The notes: generated by a model not told the origin, from the letters alone. A stretch of DNA of 64,000 nt from Alkalisalibacterium limincola (GCF_008017755.1 NZ_VRTS01000005.1:176314-240313), one strand, 5' to 3'. Counted from the first letter of the stretch, positions 26,152 through 35,741 are shown. A program made the numbers and translations.

Positions 26152-26870
26152 TCACCGCTCGCCTGATTCAAGCAGGTCGGGAACGGCATGTGAACCCGTC
26201 CGGGCGTCGTCGTCCGCCCCTGACTCGACCGCGCGGGCGATGTCCGCAGCCGTCAGGCCCTGGTCGTTGTGGCGGCCCGGGTCGCGCCCAGCGCCAGCAG
26301 CAGGGATTGCGTGTCGGTGTCGCCGTTGTCGGCCGCGCGCATCATCGGCGTCCAGCCGTAGACATCGGCCAGGTCGGGATCGGCGCCGGCTGCCATCAGG
26401 CGCCCGATCACCTGCCGGTGGCCCTTCGCGGTGGCCAGCATCAAGGCGGTCCAGCCATTGCCGGCCTGGCGGTCGACGTCCGCGCCCGCATCCAGCAGCA
26501 CCGCCACCACGCCGTCGTGCCCGCCGGTCGCGGCATACATCAGCGCAGTGCCGCCGCGGCCGTTGTCCTGGTCCACCCCGGCACCCTCGCGCAGCAGCCG
26601 CTCGACCAGCGCCGGGTCGCCGGATTGTGCCGCCAGCATCAGCGCGGTCTTGCCACGGTGCTCGCCCGCGTCGACCCGCGCGTGCACCGAGGCGCCACGA
26701 TCCAGCAGCGCGTGCGCCTGGACCGAGTCGCCGGCAAGCAGCGCGCGAAGCAGGTTCTCGTCCGCCGGTCGGGCGGCAAGCCAGGAGATCGCGGCCAGCC
26801 CGAGCACGATGCCCAGCACGCCGAGCAGGGCGCCGGGATGGAACCGCCCCGGGCGCGGGCGGGGGCTCAT
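26152..26870 (-). CDS. Membrane-anchored ankyrin-repeat protein, frameshift near its end
   Basis: From ATG 26870 an N-terminal membrane helix (GALLGVLGIVLGLAAISWLA) precedes about four ankyrin repeats (GKTALMLAAQSGDPALVERL, GGTALMYAATGGHDGVVAVL, GWTALMLATAKGHRQVIGRL, GWTPMMRAADNGDTDTQSLL). The uninterrupted frame stops at 26253, but a final repeat (NDQGLTAADIARAVESGAD) continues in another frame to 26152, so one indel near 26272-26282 is likely. The start overlaps the moaB stop by ATGA. A periplasmic protein-binding role is inferred; no catalytic domain. Confidence 0.7.
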
Positions 26871-27385
26871 CGTTCCCCGAGGCGCGGCAACAGGCTGACG
26901 AAATTGCACGGCTTGTGGCGCAGGTCCAGCTGTGGGCGCAGGATCTGGTCCCAACCCAGCTTGCAGGCGCCGGGCGACCCCGGCAGCGCGAACAGCAGGG
27001 TGCGGTTGGCCAGGCCGGCGATCGCCCGCGACTGGATGGTCGAGCTCTTGATGTCGGCGAACGAGAGCATGCGGAACAGCTCGCCGAAGCCCTCGATGGT
27101 CGTGTCGAACAGCGGCCGCAGCGCCTCGGGCGTGGTGTCGCGACCGGTGATGCCGGTACCACCCGTGGTCAGCACCACCTGCACCGCCTCGTCGGCGATC
27201 CACTGCGAGACCACCGCACGCACGGCGTAGATGTCGTCGGGCACGATCGCCTTGGCCGCCAACCGGTGCCCGTCCTCCTGCAGCCGCGACACCAGCAGCT
27301 GGCCGGACTTGTCGTCGGCCTCGGTGCGCGTGTCCGAGACGGTCAGCACCGCGATGTCGAGTGACTTGAAGGTGGCCTCAGTCAT
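26867..27385 (-). CDS. moaB: MoaB-type molybdopterin adenylyltransferase
   Basis: The 172-residue protein has the MPT-binding motif VVLTTGGTGITGRDTTPEAL and LPGSPGACKLGWDQIL. Family members such as Mog and archaeal MoaB adenylate molybdopterin before metal insertion by MoeA; bacterial MoaB of E. coli is catalytically poor, so the activity here is likely but not certain. It overlaps the preceding gene by a few bases at the end of the formate dehydrogenase operon. Confidence 0.9.
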   Translation of the reverse strand: MTEATFKSLDIAVLTVSDTRTEADDKSGQLLVSRLQEDGHRLAAKAIVPDDIYAVRAVVSQWIADEAVQVVLTTGGTGITGRDTTPEALRPLFDTTIEGFGELFRMLSFADIKSSTIQSRAIAGLANRTLLFALPGSPGACKLGWDQILRPQLDLRHKPCNFVSLLPRLGER

Positions 27386-27893
27386 GGGTTGGATCCTCCG
27401 CGTTGGCATCATCGGCAACGATACGGAAAACCGGCGTGGAATCGTGCTGCCAGGCCTGGCCCGGGTCGATGCTGCGGTAGGACTCGCTGATCTCGCCCAG
27501 CACGACCTCGCGCTCGAGCGCGATGAAGTGCCCCGGGTCGCGGTCGCACAAGCCGGCGGCGAACTCGGCCTCGGCACGCGCGGTGGGCAACGCAGCCACC
27601 AGGCTGGGGGCCCCGTAGTGGTCGACCATGTACTGGGCGAGGCGCTCGATGAGCTGCTTGTACTCCAGGTCGGTGATGTCGCCGACCGCCGCCAGCGTGC
27701 AATGCCCGAAGTCCACCGTGCCGAGGAAACCGGAGCGGAACGCATTGAGGCGCCTGCCGCGGAAGCCGGCCGGGTCCTCGTCGCTGAAGGCCCACAGGAA
27801 ACTCCCCGCCACCACCGGCTCGCCGGCCTTCGCACTGGCCAGGAACACCTGGTCGTCGCTGTCGTCGAGGCGCACCGCGCGCAGGAACTTCAT
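27378..27893 (-). CDS. DUF6505-like uncharacterised protein
   Basis: The 171-residue protein starts MKFLRAVRLDDSDDQVFLAS and contains FRGRRLNAFRSGFLGTVDFGHCTLA and GAPSLVAALPTARAEAEFAAGLC. I believe it matches DUF6505, a family seen beside formate dehydrogenase and molybdopterin genes, but I could not search. It lacks a signal peptide and is translationally coupled to moaB. A cytosolic role in cofactor or FDH maturation is inferred from position. Confidence 0.65.
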   Translation of the reverse strand: MKFLRAVRLDDSDDQVFLASAKAGEPVVAGSFLWAFSDEDPAGFRGRRLNAFRSGFLGTVDFGHCTLAAVGDITDLEYKQLIERLAQYMVDHYGAPSLVAALPTARAEAEFAAGLCDRDPGHFIALEREVVLGEISESYRSIDPGQAWQHDSTPVFRIVADDANAEDPTHD

Positions 27894-27962
27894 CGTGTCC
27901 GGAATCCTTGGAAAGTTCGACGCCCCGTTGCGGGCCGTCGGGTTGCACTCGGGGTAGCCGCC

Positions 27963-29138
27963 TCAGCGGATGTCGGGTTCGGGCTGCCCCGGGGGTGGCG
28001 TCGGTGCGCGCGGCGGTGGCGGCACGCTGCCCTCGCGCTGCAGGTCTTCCAGCCACAGGTCATGGTGCTGGCGCGCCCAGTTCACATCGACCTCGCCGGT
28101 GGTCATGCCCTCCAGCGCGCCCTCGGTGCCCAAGGTGCCGATGTAGATATGGCCCATCGCGAAGCAGATCCACGCCACCGCGGCGACTGCGTGGAACAGG
28201 TGGGCGGCGGACATGGTCGAGCGCGACTGCCCGAACTGCGGGAAGTCGAGCACGAAGCCGCTGACGATGACGACCAGGCCGAGGAAGAAGACGCCGCCCC
28301 AGAACCAGATCTTCTCGCCGCCATTGAGGAAGCCGGCAGGCGGATGGTCGTCGCCGACGATGCCGCCGCCCCGCTTGAACCACTCCAGGTCGTGGCGGCG
28401 CGGAATGTTGAGCGCCATGAACTTCACGATCATCACCAGCACGCCGATCGAGAACACCGGGCCGACGTAGTTGTGCACGTTCATCGCGATGTTGGCCCAG
28501 GCCGCGTTTCCGGCGAGGCCGAACAGCGGGATGAGGACGGTGCGGCCGAACAACAGCGACAGGCCGGTGATGGCCAGGATGATGAACGTGATCGCGGTGA
28601 ACCAATGCAGCGTGCGGTCGAACAGGCTCCAGCGCTTGATCGTCACGCCGGCACGCCCACCCTCGATGGGCACGCGGCCCTTGATCAGGAAGAAGGCGAG
28701 GATGGCCAGCGGCACCAGCACGAGGAACCAGCCCCCGATGTTGTGCACCGGGCCCATGCGCAGCTGCCGCCAGTTCTGGCCGGAATTGTTGATCAGCGTG
28801 TTGACCGTGTACGGACCACTGGCCGCGACGTAGCCCGCGCCATCGGCGCGCGCGTGGCGCCAGGTTTCCGAGCGCGGGTTCGGCCCGGCCGGGTCCCAGG
28901 CGCGCGGCGCCGGCTCGGCTTCGACCGGCGGCGCGGCCGGATCGATCGGCGGAGGCGCCTCGGCCGGCGGCGCGGGCTGCTGGACCGGCTGCTGGGCGTG
29001 GGCGGCACCGGTGGTGAAGTGCACGACATAGGCCGTGGCCGGCAACAGCATCGCCAGCGCCAGCACCAGCACGATCGACCAGCCCATCGACCGGCGCCGG
29101 CGCATCAGCCGGGTGGCGGCATCATTTCCGGTGTCCAT
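27963..29138 (-). CDS. fdhC: Formate dehydrogenase gamma subunit, cytochrome b556
   Basis: The 391-residue membrane protein has a signal/first helix, a Pro/Ala-rich periplasmic segment (about 45-85), then four helices with the haem-binding histidines expected of FdnI/FdoI-type gamma subunits: GPVHNIGGW, LHWFTAITFI, NVHNYVGP and HLFHAVAAVAWICFAMGHIY. It would accept electrons from the Fe-S beta subunit and reduce quinone. It follows the small lipoprotein by 11 bases in the fdh operon. The acidic, Pro-rich insert is long compared with E. coli FdnI (217 residues). Confidence 0.9.
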   Translation of the reverse strand: MDTGNDAATRLMRRRRSMGWSIVLVLALAMLLPATAYVVHFTTGAAHAQQPVQQPAPPAEAPPPIDPAAPPVEAEPAPRAWDPAGPNPRSETWRHARADGAGYVAASGPYTVNTLINNSGQNWRQLRMGPVHNIGGWFLVLVPLAILAFFLIKGRVPIEGGRAGVTIKRWSLFDRTLHWFTAITFIILAITGLSLLFGRTVLIPLFGLAGNAAWANIAMNVHNYVGPVFSIGVLVMIVKFMALNIPRRHDLEWFKRGGGIVGDDHPPAGFLNGGEKIWFWGGVFFLGLVVIVSGFVLDFPQFGQSRSTMSAAHLFHAVAAVAWICFAMGHIYIGTLGTEGALEGMTTGEVDVNWARQHHDLWLEDLQREGSVPPPPRAPTPPPGQPEPDIR

Positions 29139-29149
29139 CGGAACTCCCC

Positions 29150-29341
29150 CTATCGGTCGCTATGGGCCAGGATCGCCCGCTCACGCAGCTTCTCCGCGCG
29201 CGCATTGGCCGCTTCCTCCCCGGCTTCCGGGTCGCTGGGACCCTTGTAGACCCCGGGCTCGTGCAACGTGGTGTCGCCGCAGGCCGCCAGGCCGAGGACG
29301 GCAAGGACGGTGGCCACGGCCAGCACATGGCGGATCTTCAT
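29150..29341 (-). CDS. Small lipoprotein within formate dehydrogenase operon
   Basis: A 63-residue protein with a lipoprotein signal (ATVLAVLGLAACGDT) and a short charged tail (EEAANARAEKLRERAILAHSDR). It lies between the beta and gamma subunit genes with close spacing on both sides. I do not know a named family. It may anchor or stabilise the periplasmic complex; the position is the only evidence. Confidence 0.75.
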   Translation of the reverse strand: MKIRHVLAVATVLAVLGLAACGDTTLHEPGVYKGPSDPEAGEEAANARAEKLRERAILAHSDR

Positions 29342-29399
29342 GTTCGACTCCTCCCGTGTTCGAAACCGGGACCCGCCGGACGGCGGGCCCCGCCGTGGA

Positions 29400-29993
29400 T
29401 CAACCGACGCCGGCGCCGTAGGCCGACTCCCATCCCCAGGTCTGCGGCCGGCCACCGCGGCGCAACAGGCGCTTGCGGTAGATGTCGGCGATGACGTCGC
29501 CGTCGCCGGCCACCAGCGCCTTGGTCGAGCACATCTCCGCACACAGCGGCAACTTGCCGTCGGCGATGCGGTTGGTGCCGTACTTGGTCAGTTCGGCCTC
29601 GGAATGCGTCGCCTCCGGGCCGCCGGCGCAGTAGGTGCACTTGTCCATCTTGCCGCGCACCCCGAAGGCCGCCTGCTTCGGGTACTGCGGTGCACCGAAC
29701 GGACAGGCGTAGAAGCAGTAGCCGCAACCGATGCACAGGTCCTTGTCGTGCAGCACGATGCCGTCGGCGGTGGTGTAGAAGCAGTCCACCGGGCACACCG
29801 CCGCGCAGGGCGCGTCGGTGCAATGCATGCAGGCCACCGAGATCGACTTCTCGCCCGGGACACCGTCGTCGAGCACGATGACCCGGCGGCGGTTCACGCC
29901 CCAGGGCACCTCGTGCTCGTTCTTGCAGGCGGTGACGCAGGCGTTGCACTCGATGCAGCGTTCGGCGTCACAAAGGAATTTCATGCGTGCCAT
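29400..29993 (-). CDS. fdhB: Formate dehydrogenase beta subunit, four-cluster ferredoxin
   Basis: The 197-residue protein holds four Cys clusters: CDAERCIECNACVTACK, CMHCTDAPCAAVCPVDC, CIGCGYCFYACPFG and CTYC...CAEMC. These bind four [4Fe-4S] clusters that carry electrons from the alpha subunit to the gamma subunit. Unlike E. coli FdnH it has no C-terminal membrane helix. It starts 21 bases after fdhA. Confidence 0.93.
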   Translation of the reverse strand: MARMKFLCDAERCIECNACVTACKNEHEVPWGVNRRRVIVLDDGVPGEKSISVACMHCTDAPCAAVCPVDCFYTTADGIVLHDKDLCIGCGYCFYACPFGAPQYPKQAAFGVRGKMDKCTYCAGGPEATHSEAELTKYGTNRIADGKLPLCAEMCSTKALVAGDGDVIADIYRKRLLRRGGRPQTWGWESAYGAGVG

Positions 29994-30013
29994 GGTCTAT
30001 CTCCTCGTGAGCC

Positions 30014-32902
30014 TCAGGCCGCCACCACGCGGCAAAGCGTGGTCTTGGTTTCCTGCATCATCGTGACCGCGTCGTAGCCGTAGGTGGTCGCGGTATTGGT
30101 CGATTCGCCCCGGGTGTACGGTGCGGAGCCTTCGGGGTACTTCGGCAGCAGGTCCTCGCCCTGGAAGTGGCCGCCGAAGTGGAACGGCGTGAACACCGTG
30201 CCCGCGGCAACGCGCTGGGTGACCTGCGCCTTGATGCGGATGCGGCCGCCCTCGGGGCCCTCCAGCCACACGTCCTGGCCGTCGCGGATGCCGGCATTGT
30301 TCGCATCCGTCGGGTTGATCTCGACGAACATGTGCTGCTGCAGCTCGGCCAGCCACGGATTGGAACGCGTCTCCTCGCCGGCACCTTCGTACTCGACCAG
30401 GCGCCCGGAGGTGTGCACCAGCGGGAAGTCGCCCGAGTAGTCGGTGGCCTGCACCGACGCCCAGCGCGTGGGCAGCCGGAAGAACGCCTTGCGGTCCTCG
30501 TAGGTCGGGTAGTCGCCGACCAGGTCGTAGCGCGGCGTGTACAGCGGCTCGCGGTGCAGCGGCACCGGATCCGGGAAGTTCCACACGAACGCGCGCGCCT
30601 TGGCATTGCCGAAGGGCATGCAGCCGTGCGCCATCGCGACGCGGATGATGCCGCCGGAATTGTCGGTAGTCCACGCCTTGCCCTCGGCCGCGGACTGCTC
30701 CTCCGCGGTCAGCTCGTCCCACCAGCCCAGCTGCTTGAGCAGTTCGGAATTGAACTGCGGATAGCCGTCCTCGATTTCGGAGCCGAGCGGGTAGGAGCCC
30801 TCGGCGAGGATGTTCTCGCCCTCGTACTCGGTGCCGAAGTTCGCGCGGAAGCAACCACCGCCTTCCAGGACGTGCTTGGAGGTGTCGTAGAGCACGTGGG
30901 TGCCGGGATGCTTCATTTCCGGCGTGCCGTAGCATGGCCACGGCAGGCCGTAGGTCTCGCCGTCGAGCGGCCCGCCGGATGCCTTGAGCGTGCGCACGTC
31001 GAAGTGGCCCTGGTGGGCCATGTGTTCCTTCAGGCGCTCCGGCGACTGGCCGGTGTAGCCGATCGACCAGGCACCGCGGTTGATCTCGCGCAGCACGTCC
31101 TCGACCACCGGCTCGGTGCCACGCACCTCGATGTTCTTGAACATCTCATCGGCGAAACCGAGCTTGCGCGCAAGCAGGTAGGCGATCTCGTGGTCGGGCT
31201 TGTGCTCGAACAGCGGCTCGATCACCTTCTCGCGCCATTGCAGCGAGCGGTTCGACGCCGTGGCCGAGCCCGAGGTCTCGAACTGCGTGGCCGCCGGCAA
31301 CAGGTAGGTGTTGTCGGGGCGGTCGTGCAGCACCGCGGACACGGTCGGGTAGGGGTCGATGACGACCAGCAGGTCGAGTTTCTCGAACGCGGCCTTCATC
31401 TCCGGGCCGCGGGTCTGGCTGTTCGGGCCATGGCCCCAGAACATCACCGCACGCAGCGGGCTGGACTGGGTGATGTTGGCGCCGTCCTCGAGCACGCCGT
31501 CGATCCAGCGCGACACGGTGATGCCGGGCATGTTCATCGGCTTGATCATCGTGCCGCGGCCATCGTCGTACTCGCGCTGGTCGAAGCGTGCCGCCAGCCA
31601 GTCGTAGTCGACGTCCCAGACACTGGTCCAGTGGCGCCAACCGGCTTCGGCGATCGGGTAGTAGCCGGGCAGGTTGTCCGGGTTCGGGCCCACGTCGGTG
31701 GCGCCCTGCACGTTGTCGTGGCCGCGGAAGATGTTGGCGCCACCGCCGCTCACGCCGATGTTGCCCAGCGCCAGCTGCAGGATGTTGTAGGCACGCACGT
31801 AGTTCGAGCCGATCGTGTGCTGGGTGCCGCCCATGCACCACACGAAGGTGCCGGGCCGGTTCTCGGCCATGATCCGCGCCACCTCTAGCAGCTGCCCGCC
31901 GGGCACGCCGGTCACGCGCTCGACCTCGTCGGGCGTCCACTTCGCCACTTCCGGGCGAACGCGGTCGAAACCGAACACGCGCTGGGCCAGGTACTCGCGG
32001 TCTTCCCAGCCGTTCTCGAGCACGTGCCACAGGATGCCGAAGATCAGCGCGACGTCGGTGCCCGAGCGCATGCGCACGTAATAGTCGGCGTGCGCGGCGG
32101 TGCGCGTGAAGCGCGGGTCCATGACCACCATCTTCGCGCCCTGCTCCTTGGAGCGCAGGATCATCTGCATCGCCACCGGGTGCGCCTCGGCGGCGTTGGA
32201 GCCGCACATGATGATGCACTTGGAGTTGAGGATGTCGTTGTAGGAGTTCGTCTGCGCGCCGTAGCCCCAGGTGTTGGCGACGCCGGCCACCGTGGTGGAG
32301 TGGCAGATGCGCGCCTGGTGGTCGCAGTTGTTCGAGCCCCAGAAGGCGGCGAACTTGCGCTGCAGGTAGGCGCCCTCGTTGCTGGCCTTGGACGATCCGG
32401 CGAACCAGACCGCGTCCTGGCCGGACTCGCCGCGGATGCGCAGCAGCTGGTCGCCGATCTCGTCGATCGCCTGCTCCCAGCTGATGCGCTGCCACTCCCC
32501 GGCAACCTTCTTGAGCGGGTACTTGGTGCGCTTGGTGCTCATGCCGTGGTTGCGCAGCGCGGCGCCCTTTGCGCAATGCGAGCCGAGGTTGATCGGGCTG
32601 TCGAAGTTCGGCTCCTGGCCGACCCAGACACCGTTCTGCACCTCGGCGATGACGCCGCAGCCGACCGAGCAGTGGGTGCAGACCGTCTTGACCCGGGTGA
32701 TCTCGCTGTTGCGATCGATCGGGGTGCGCGTGTCGGCCGCGTTCGCGCGCCGCACCAGCGTCGTGGGCAGCAGGCCCAGCGCAACCGCGCCGCCGGCCGC
32801 CAGGCCCGATCCCTGCAGGAAGCGTCGCCGGCTGATGCTGCGCCCGAGCAAGCCTCCCGCCACCGCCGCATCGACGGCACCATTCTTCTTGACCAGTTTC
32901 AT
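30014..32902 (-). CDS. fdhA: Formate dehydrogenase alpha subunit, molybdo/tungsto-bis-MGD, Tat-exported
   Basis: The 962-residue catalytic subunit oxidises formate to CO2 in the periplasm. It has a Tat signal (RRRFLQGSGLAAGG, 25-38), a [4Fe-4S] site at Cys75, 78, 82 and 110, and the active site ARICHS with Cys200-His201 where E. coli FdnG has selenocysteine-His. Further motifs (MCGSNAAEAHP, GHDNVQGATDVGPNPDNLPG, and the C-terminal MopB domain with FTPFHFGGHFQGEDLLPKYP) are as in the DMSO reductase family. Its operon includes beta, gamma, a chaperone and accessory genes. Nearby W and Mo transporters leave open which metal is used. Confidence 0.95.
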   Translation of the reverse strand: MKLVKKNGAVDAAVAGGLLGRSISRRRFLQGSGLAAGGAVALGLLPTTLVRRANAADTRTPIDRNSEITRVKTVCTHCSVGCGVIAEVQNGVWVGQEPNFDSPINLGSHCAKGAALRNHGMSTKRTKYPLKKVAGEWQRISWEQAIDEIGDQLLRIRGESGQDAVWFAGSSKASNEGAYLQRKFAAFWGSNNCDHQARICHSTTVAGVANTWGYGAQTNSYNDILNSKCIIMCGSNAAEAHPVAMQMILRSKEQGAKMVVMDPRFTRTAAHADYYVRMRSGTDVALIFGILWHVLENGWEDREYLAQRVFGFDRVRPEVAKWTPDEVERVTGVPGGQLLEVARIMAENRPGTFVWCMGGTQHTIGSNYVRAYNILQLALGNIGVSGGGANIFRGHDNVQGATDVGPNPDNLPGYYPIAEAGWRHWTSVWDVDYDWLAARFDQREYDDGRGTMIKPMNMPGITVSRWIDGVLEDGANITQSSPLRAVMFWGHGPNSQTRGPEMKAAFEKLDLLVVIDPYPTVSAVLHDRPDNTYLLPAATQFETSGSATASNRSLQWREKVIEPLFEHKPDHEIAYLLARKLGFADEMFKNIEVRGTEPVVEDVLREINRGAWSIGYTGQSPERLKEHMAHQGHFDVRTLKASGGPLDGETYGLPWPCYGTPEMKHPGTHVLYDTSKHVLEGGGCFRANFGTEYEGENILAEGSYPLGSEIEDGYPQFNSELLKQLGWWDELTAEEQSAAEGKAWTTDNSGGIIRVAMAHGCMPFGNAKARAFVWNFPDPVPLHREPLYTPRYDLVGDYPTYEDRKAFFRLPTRWASVQATDYSGDFPLVHTSGRLVEYEGAGEETRSNPWLAELQQHMFVEINPTDANNAGIRDGQDVWLEGPEGGRIRIKAQVTQRVAAGTVFTPFHFGGHFQGEDLLPKYPEGSAPYTRGESTNTATTYGYDAVTMMQETKTTLCRVVAA

Positions 32903-33020
32903 TGCTGTCCCTCCTCAGCCGCTGCTCACCGGACTGCCCCGGACATCCAGGGGTGCAGGGCCGGAACCCTTCGAACCTTCGACGGCCGCCATCCCGCGGC
33001 CGGTCGGTCTCACGCGTCGC

Positions 33021-33236
33021 CTAGAAGTCGGCCATGCGGTAATAGTGTTTGACGTGCTCGCTTTCCCGGTACCCCGCCTCACCCTCCGGCATCGCCGGGG
33101 CAGGCGCCACCGGATCGCCGGCGGCATGGGCGGAGGCGACCACCAGGCCCGCACCGGCCGCGCCGACGAGGCTGACGCTGCGGCGCAGGAACTCGCGCCT
33201 CGGCAGGCCATCGGGGTTGTGCTCTTGCTTGCTCAT
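33021..33236 (-). CDS. Small Tat-signal protein of formate dehydrogenase operon
   Basis: The 71-residue protein has a twin-arginine signal (RREFLRRSVSLVGAAGAGLVV) and a short acidic tail ending SEHVKHYYRMADF. Such small Tat proteins lie next to fdhA in many proteobacterial formate dehydrogenase operons. It may be a small subunit or export partner of FdhA. The start ATG 33236 gives the whole signal; a longer frame reaching back to 33596 is a shadow of the chaperone gene. Confidence 0.8.
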   Translation of the reverse strand: MSKQEHNPDGLPRREFLRRSVSLVGAAGAGLVVASAHAAGDPVAPAPAMPEGEAGYRESEHVKHYYRMADF

Positions 33237-33268
33237 GTCGTCCACCTCCGGTGTTGTCTCGTCGCTGC

Positions 33269-33892
33269 TCACGCGAGCATCGACAGGTACTGCCCGTCCA
33301 AGGCGATGAAGGCCGCCCCGACCGCCGCCACCGAGCGGTAGGCATTGGCGGATTTGGCCTTGTCCAGGTCCTCGAAGAATCTCGGCAGCCATCCCTGCAC
33401 GTGCGCGGCGAAGAACTCGCGCTGTCCCTCGATGCTCATCCGCGGGTCCTCGGCCAACAGCGCCATGACCTCGCAGATCGCGGCAACGTGGTCCTCCGGC
33501 TCGCCGGCACCGGGCTGGCGCTCGATGCCCAGCATCTTCAGCGCGCCGCGCAGCTTCGCCAGCGGCTTGTCCATGACCCGTCCGGCCAGGTACCACGAGC
33601 CGTACGGCATCAACTCACCCTCGCCCACGCCGATGAACAGCGCGTTGTATTCGCGCTCCCACTGGCGCGCCGGATGCTCGCCGGCGGCATCGCGCAGCTG
33701 TGCCCAGGCGCGCTCGATCGCTCGGCCCTGGTCGCCCGGCTGCACCTGGGTCGCGAGCTGGTTCAACAATTCCTGCGGCGGGGGACCCGACAGCAGGAAA
33801 CCCAGCAGCCGGTAGGTCGACGCTCGCAGCTGGTCGGGTTCATGCACCGGGGCCACGCCCGGCGCTTCGGCGTTGGCGGCCTGGTTGCTCAT
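33269..33892 (-). CDS. TorD/DmsD-like molybdoenzyme maturation chaperone
   Basis: The 207-residue all-helical protein contains the TorD-family pattern LRASTYRLLGFLLSGPPP, EREYNALFIGVGEGELMPYGSWYLAGR and a C-terminal DHVAAICEVMALL helix. These chaperones bind Tat signals and cofactor-free apoenzyme before export. Its place in the operon suggests FdhA is its client. Start ATG 33892 overlaps the upstream stop by ATGA. Confidence 0.88.
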   Translation of the reverse strand: MSNQAANAEAPGVAPVHEPDQLRASTYRLLGFLLSGPPPQELLNQLATQVQPGDQGRAIERAWAQLRDAAGEHPARQWEREYNALFIGVGEGELMPYGSWYLAGRVMDKPLAKLRGALKMLGIERQPGAGEPEDHVAAICEVMALLAEDPRMSIEGQREFFAAHVQGWLPRFFEDLDKAKSANAYRSVAAVGAAFIALDGQYLSMLA

Positions 33893-35616
33893 GTCGTCCC
33901 CGTGTCGCGGAATTTCGCGATGTCCGCACGCATCATGTCCTTTACCCGGCAGTCGCCACACATCTGCATGCGGGCCCGGGTGGCCTCGTCGGCCCACAGC
34001 GGATGGCCCTGCAGGCGCTGCGCCATCTTCTCCATGACGCTGGGCGTGGCGAAGGGCTCGCCGCAGGCCACGCAGCAGAACGGCTCTTCCTCGTTCAGCA
34101 CGCGCGGCTGGCGCCGCACCTCGAAGTCGTAGACGAAGCGCGGTGCCAGCGTGATGGCCTGCTCGGGGCAGGCCCGCTCGCACAGGCCGCACTGCAGGCA
34201 GAGGTCTTCGGTGAAGTCCAGCCGCGGCGTCTCGCCGCCGTCGGTCAGCGCGTGGCTGGGACACACCGACACGCAGCCCATGCACAGCGTGCAGGCCGCG
34301 GTGTCGACCCGCACTTCGCCGAACGGTGCGCCAGCCGGCAGCGCGACGGCCGCCTGCGGCGCCGGCGCGGTGCGGTGGAGGTGGGCCAGGGCCAGGCGCA
34401 GCGTCGCGCGCTTGTCATTGTGGGTATCGAAACCGGCGGGCGGCGCATGGCCGACCTGCGCGGGCTCCGGCGTGCACCAGTCCGCCAAGGAGGCCGCGTC
34501 GACGGTGCCGATGCGTCCCGGCGCGTGGCCCATGCCGGTCATCAGCGACTCGGCGATGCGCAGTTGCAGCGCCAGCGTGGACGCCTCGTGATCGGCCCGC
34601 GCCGTGCCGAGCAGCAGCCCGACGCGGTCGGCCCCATAGGCCATCGCGCTCAGCCACACATCCAGCCCTGCCGCGGTGATCTCCTCGACCTGCAGGGGCA
34701 GCACATCGCCTGGCAGCTGCGCTGCGTGTGCGCGCAGCAGGTCGTGTCCGCCTTCGGCGTCGTGCAACAGGACCCGGGGCGCCTGTCCCCCTGCTTCGCG
34801 GTAGGCCACCAGCATCGCCTTGAGCGCCTGCAGAAGGTCGCGCGGGGGCGGATAGGCATAGCTGATCGCGCCGGACGGACATACCGTGGTGCAGCCGCCA
34901 TCGCCCTGGCACAGGTAGGGGTCGACCTCGATCAGGTCGCCCAGCGATCGGATCGCGCCGGTCGAACAGGCATCCAGGCAGCGGGTGCAGCCGCGTAGCC
35001 CGCTGCGTCCATGGGCACAGATGGCGGGGTCGTAGTTGAAGAACCGCGGCTTCTCGAACTCGCCGACCAGGTCGGGGATCTCCGCCAGTGCCGAGCGAAG
35101 CGCATCGGTGTCGCGCCCGACCCGGAAATAGCCCAGAGGCGGTCGCACCTGGGCCAGGGCAGGCGTGCGCCCGAGGTCGAGGACCAGGTCGAAGCGGGGC
35201 TTGGGCGAGACATACAGCGCGGCGAGGTCGATCGTTTCCCCGCCGGCCCCCTTCGCCTCGGCGATGAACTCGCCAAGGTGTCCGCGCAGGCCGGCCAGGG
35301 GTGCGCGGACAAGCACCGGGTCCTCGCTTTCGCGCGCACCGTCAGGCAGGGGCTCCTCGCCGGGTTCGGCCAGGACGACGCGGCGCATCGAGGCAGGCAG
35401 TTGCAGCGCCGCCGACCAGGCCGCATCGAGCGGGCCGATCACCAGCACGCAGCCGCGCGACTGGTAGGACACCAGCGAGGTCGGCTCGGACTGCATCGTG
35501 GACAGCGCCGCCAAGGCCGCGGCACGCGCGCCCGACTGCCCGGCTGCGACGGTGTCGTCGGACCAGGCCCAGTCGCTGTAGACCGGTGCATCGATGTCGG
35601 TGGCTGGCGTGCTCAT
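33889..35616 (-). CDS. Multi-cluster 4Fe-4S ferredoxin-like protein of the fdh operon
   Basis: The 575-residue cytosolic protein has Cys clusters in the middle (CAHGRSGLRGCTRCLDAC, CQGDGGCTTVC) and near the C-terminus (CTLCMGCVSVC, CLQCGLCERAC, then FCCVACGEPF and CGDC). The N-terminal 200 residues and the 260-410 region are uncharacterised; the latter resembles heterodisulfide-reductase/MvhD-like regions only loosely. Similar proteins accompany periplasmic formate dehydrogenases, where they may supply electrons or sulfur for maturation. Overlaps the TorD gene. Confidence 0.8.
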   Translation of the reverse strand: MSTPATDIDAPVYSDWAWSDDTVAAGQSGARAAALAALSTMQSEPTSLVSYQSRGCVLVIGPLDAAWSAALQLPASMRRVVLAEPGEEPLPDGARESEDPVLVRAPLAGLRGHLGEFIAEAKGAGGETIDLAALYVSPKPRFDLVLDLGRTPALAQVRPPLGYFRVGRDTDALRSALAEIPDLVGEFEKPRFFNYDPAICAHGRSGLRGCTRCLDACSTGAIRSLGDLIEVDPYLCQGDGGCTTVCPSGAISYAYPPPRDLLQALKAMLVAYREAGGQAPRVLLHDAEGGHDLLRAHAAQLPGDVLPLQVEEITAAGLDVWLSAMAYGADRVGLLLGTARADHEASTLALQLRIAESLMTGMGHAPGRIGTVDAASLADWCTPEPAQVGHAPPAGFDTHNDKRATLRLALAHLHRTAPAPQAAVALPAGAPFGEVRVDTAACTLCMGCVSVCPSHALTDGGETPRLDFTEDLCLQCGLCERACPEQAITLAPRFVYDFEVRRQPRVLNEEEPFCCVACGEPFATPSVMEKMAQRLQGHPLWADEATRARMQMCGDCRVKDMMRADIAKFRDTGTT

Positions 35617-35741
35617 TGCTACCGTTTCTGGCGTGTCTCCCGATTACAGTCCCGGGGCATGACACTTGCAAGCCGAGGGTGGCCCGGCCCCCGTGATCGA
35701 CATGCAAAGGCCACGCCCGCAGCGATGTGAAGGGCCTGCGC

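Noticed and set aside
30014..32902. A selenocysteine (UGA) formate dehydrogenase
   Set aside because: The active-site position in ARICHS is a Cys codon and there is no in-frame stop; the enzyme is the Cys form.
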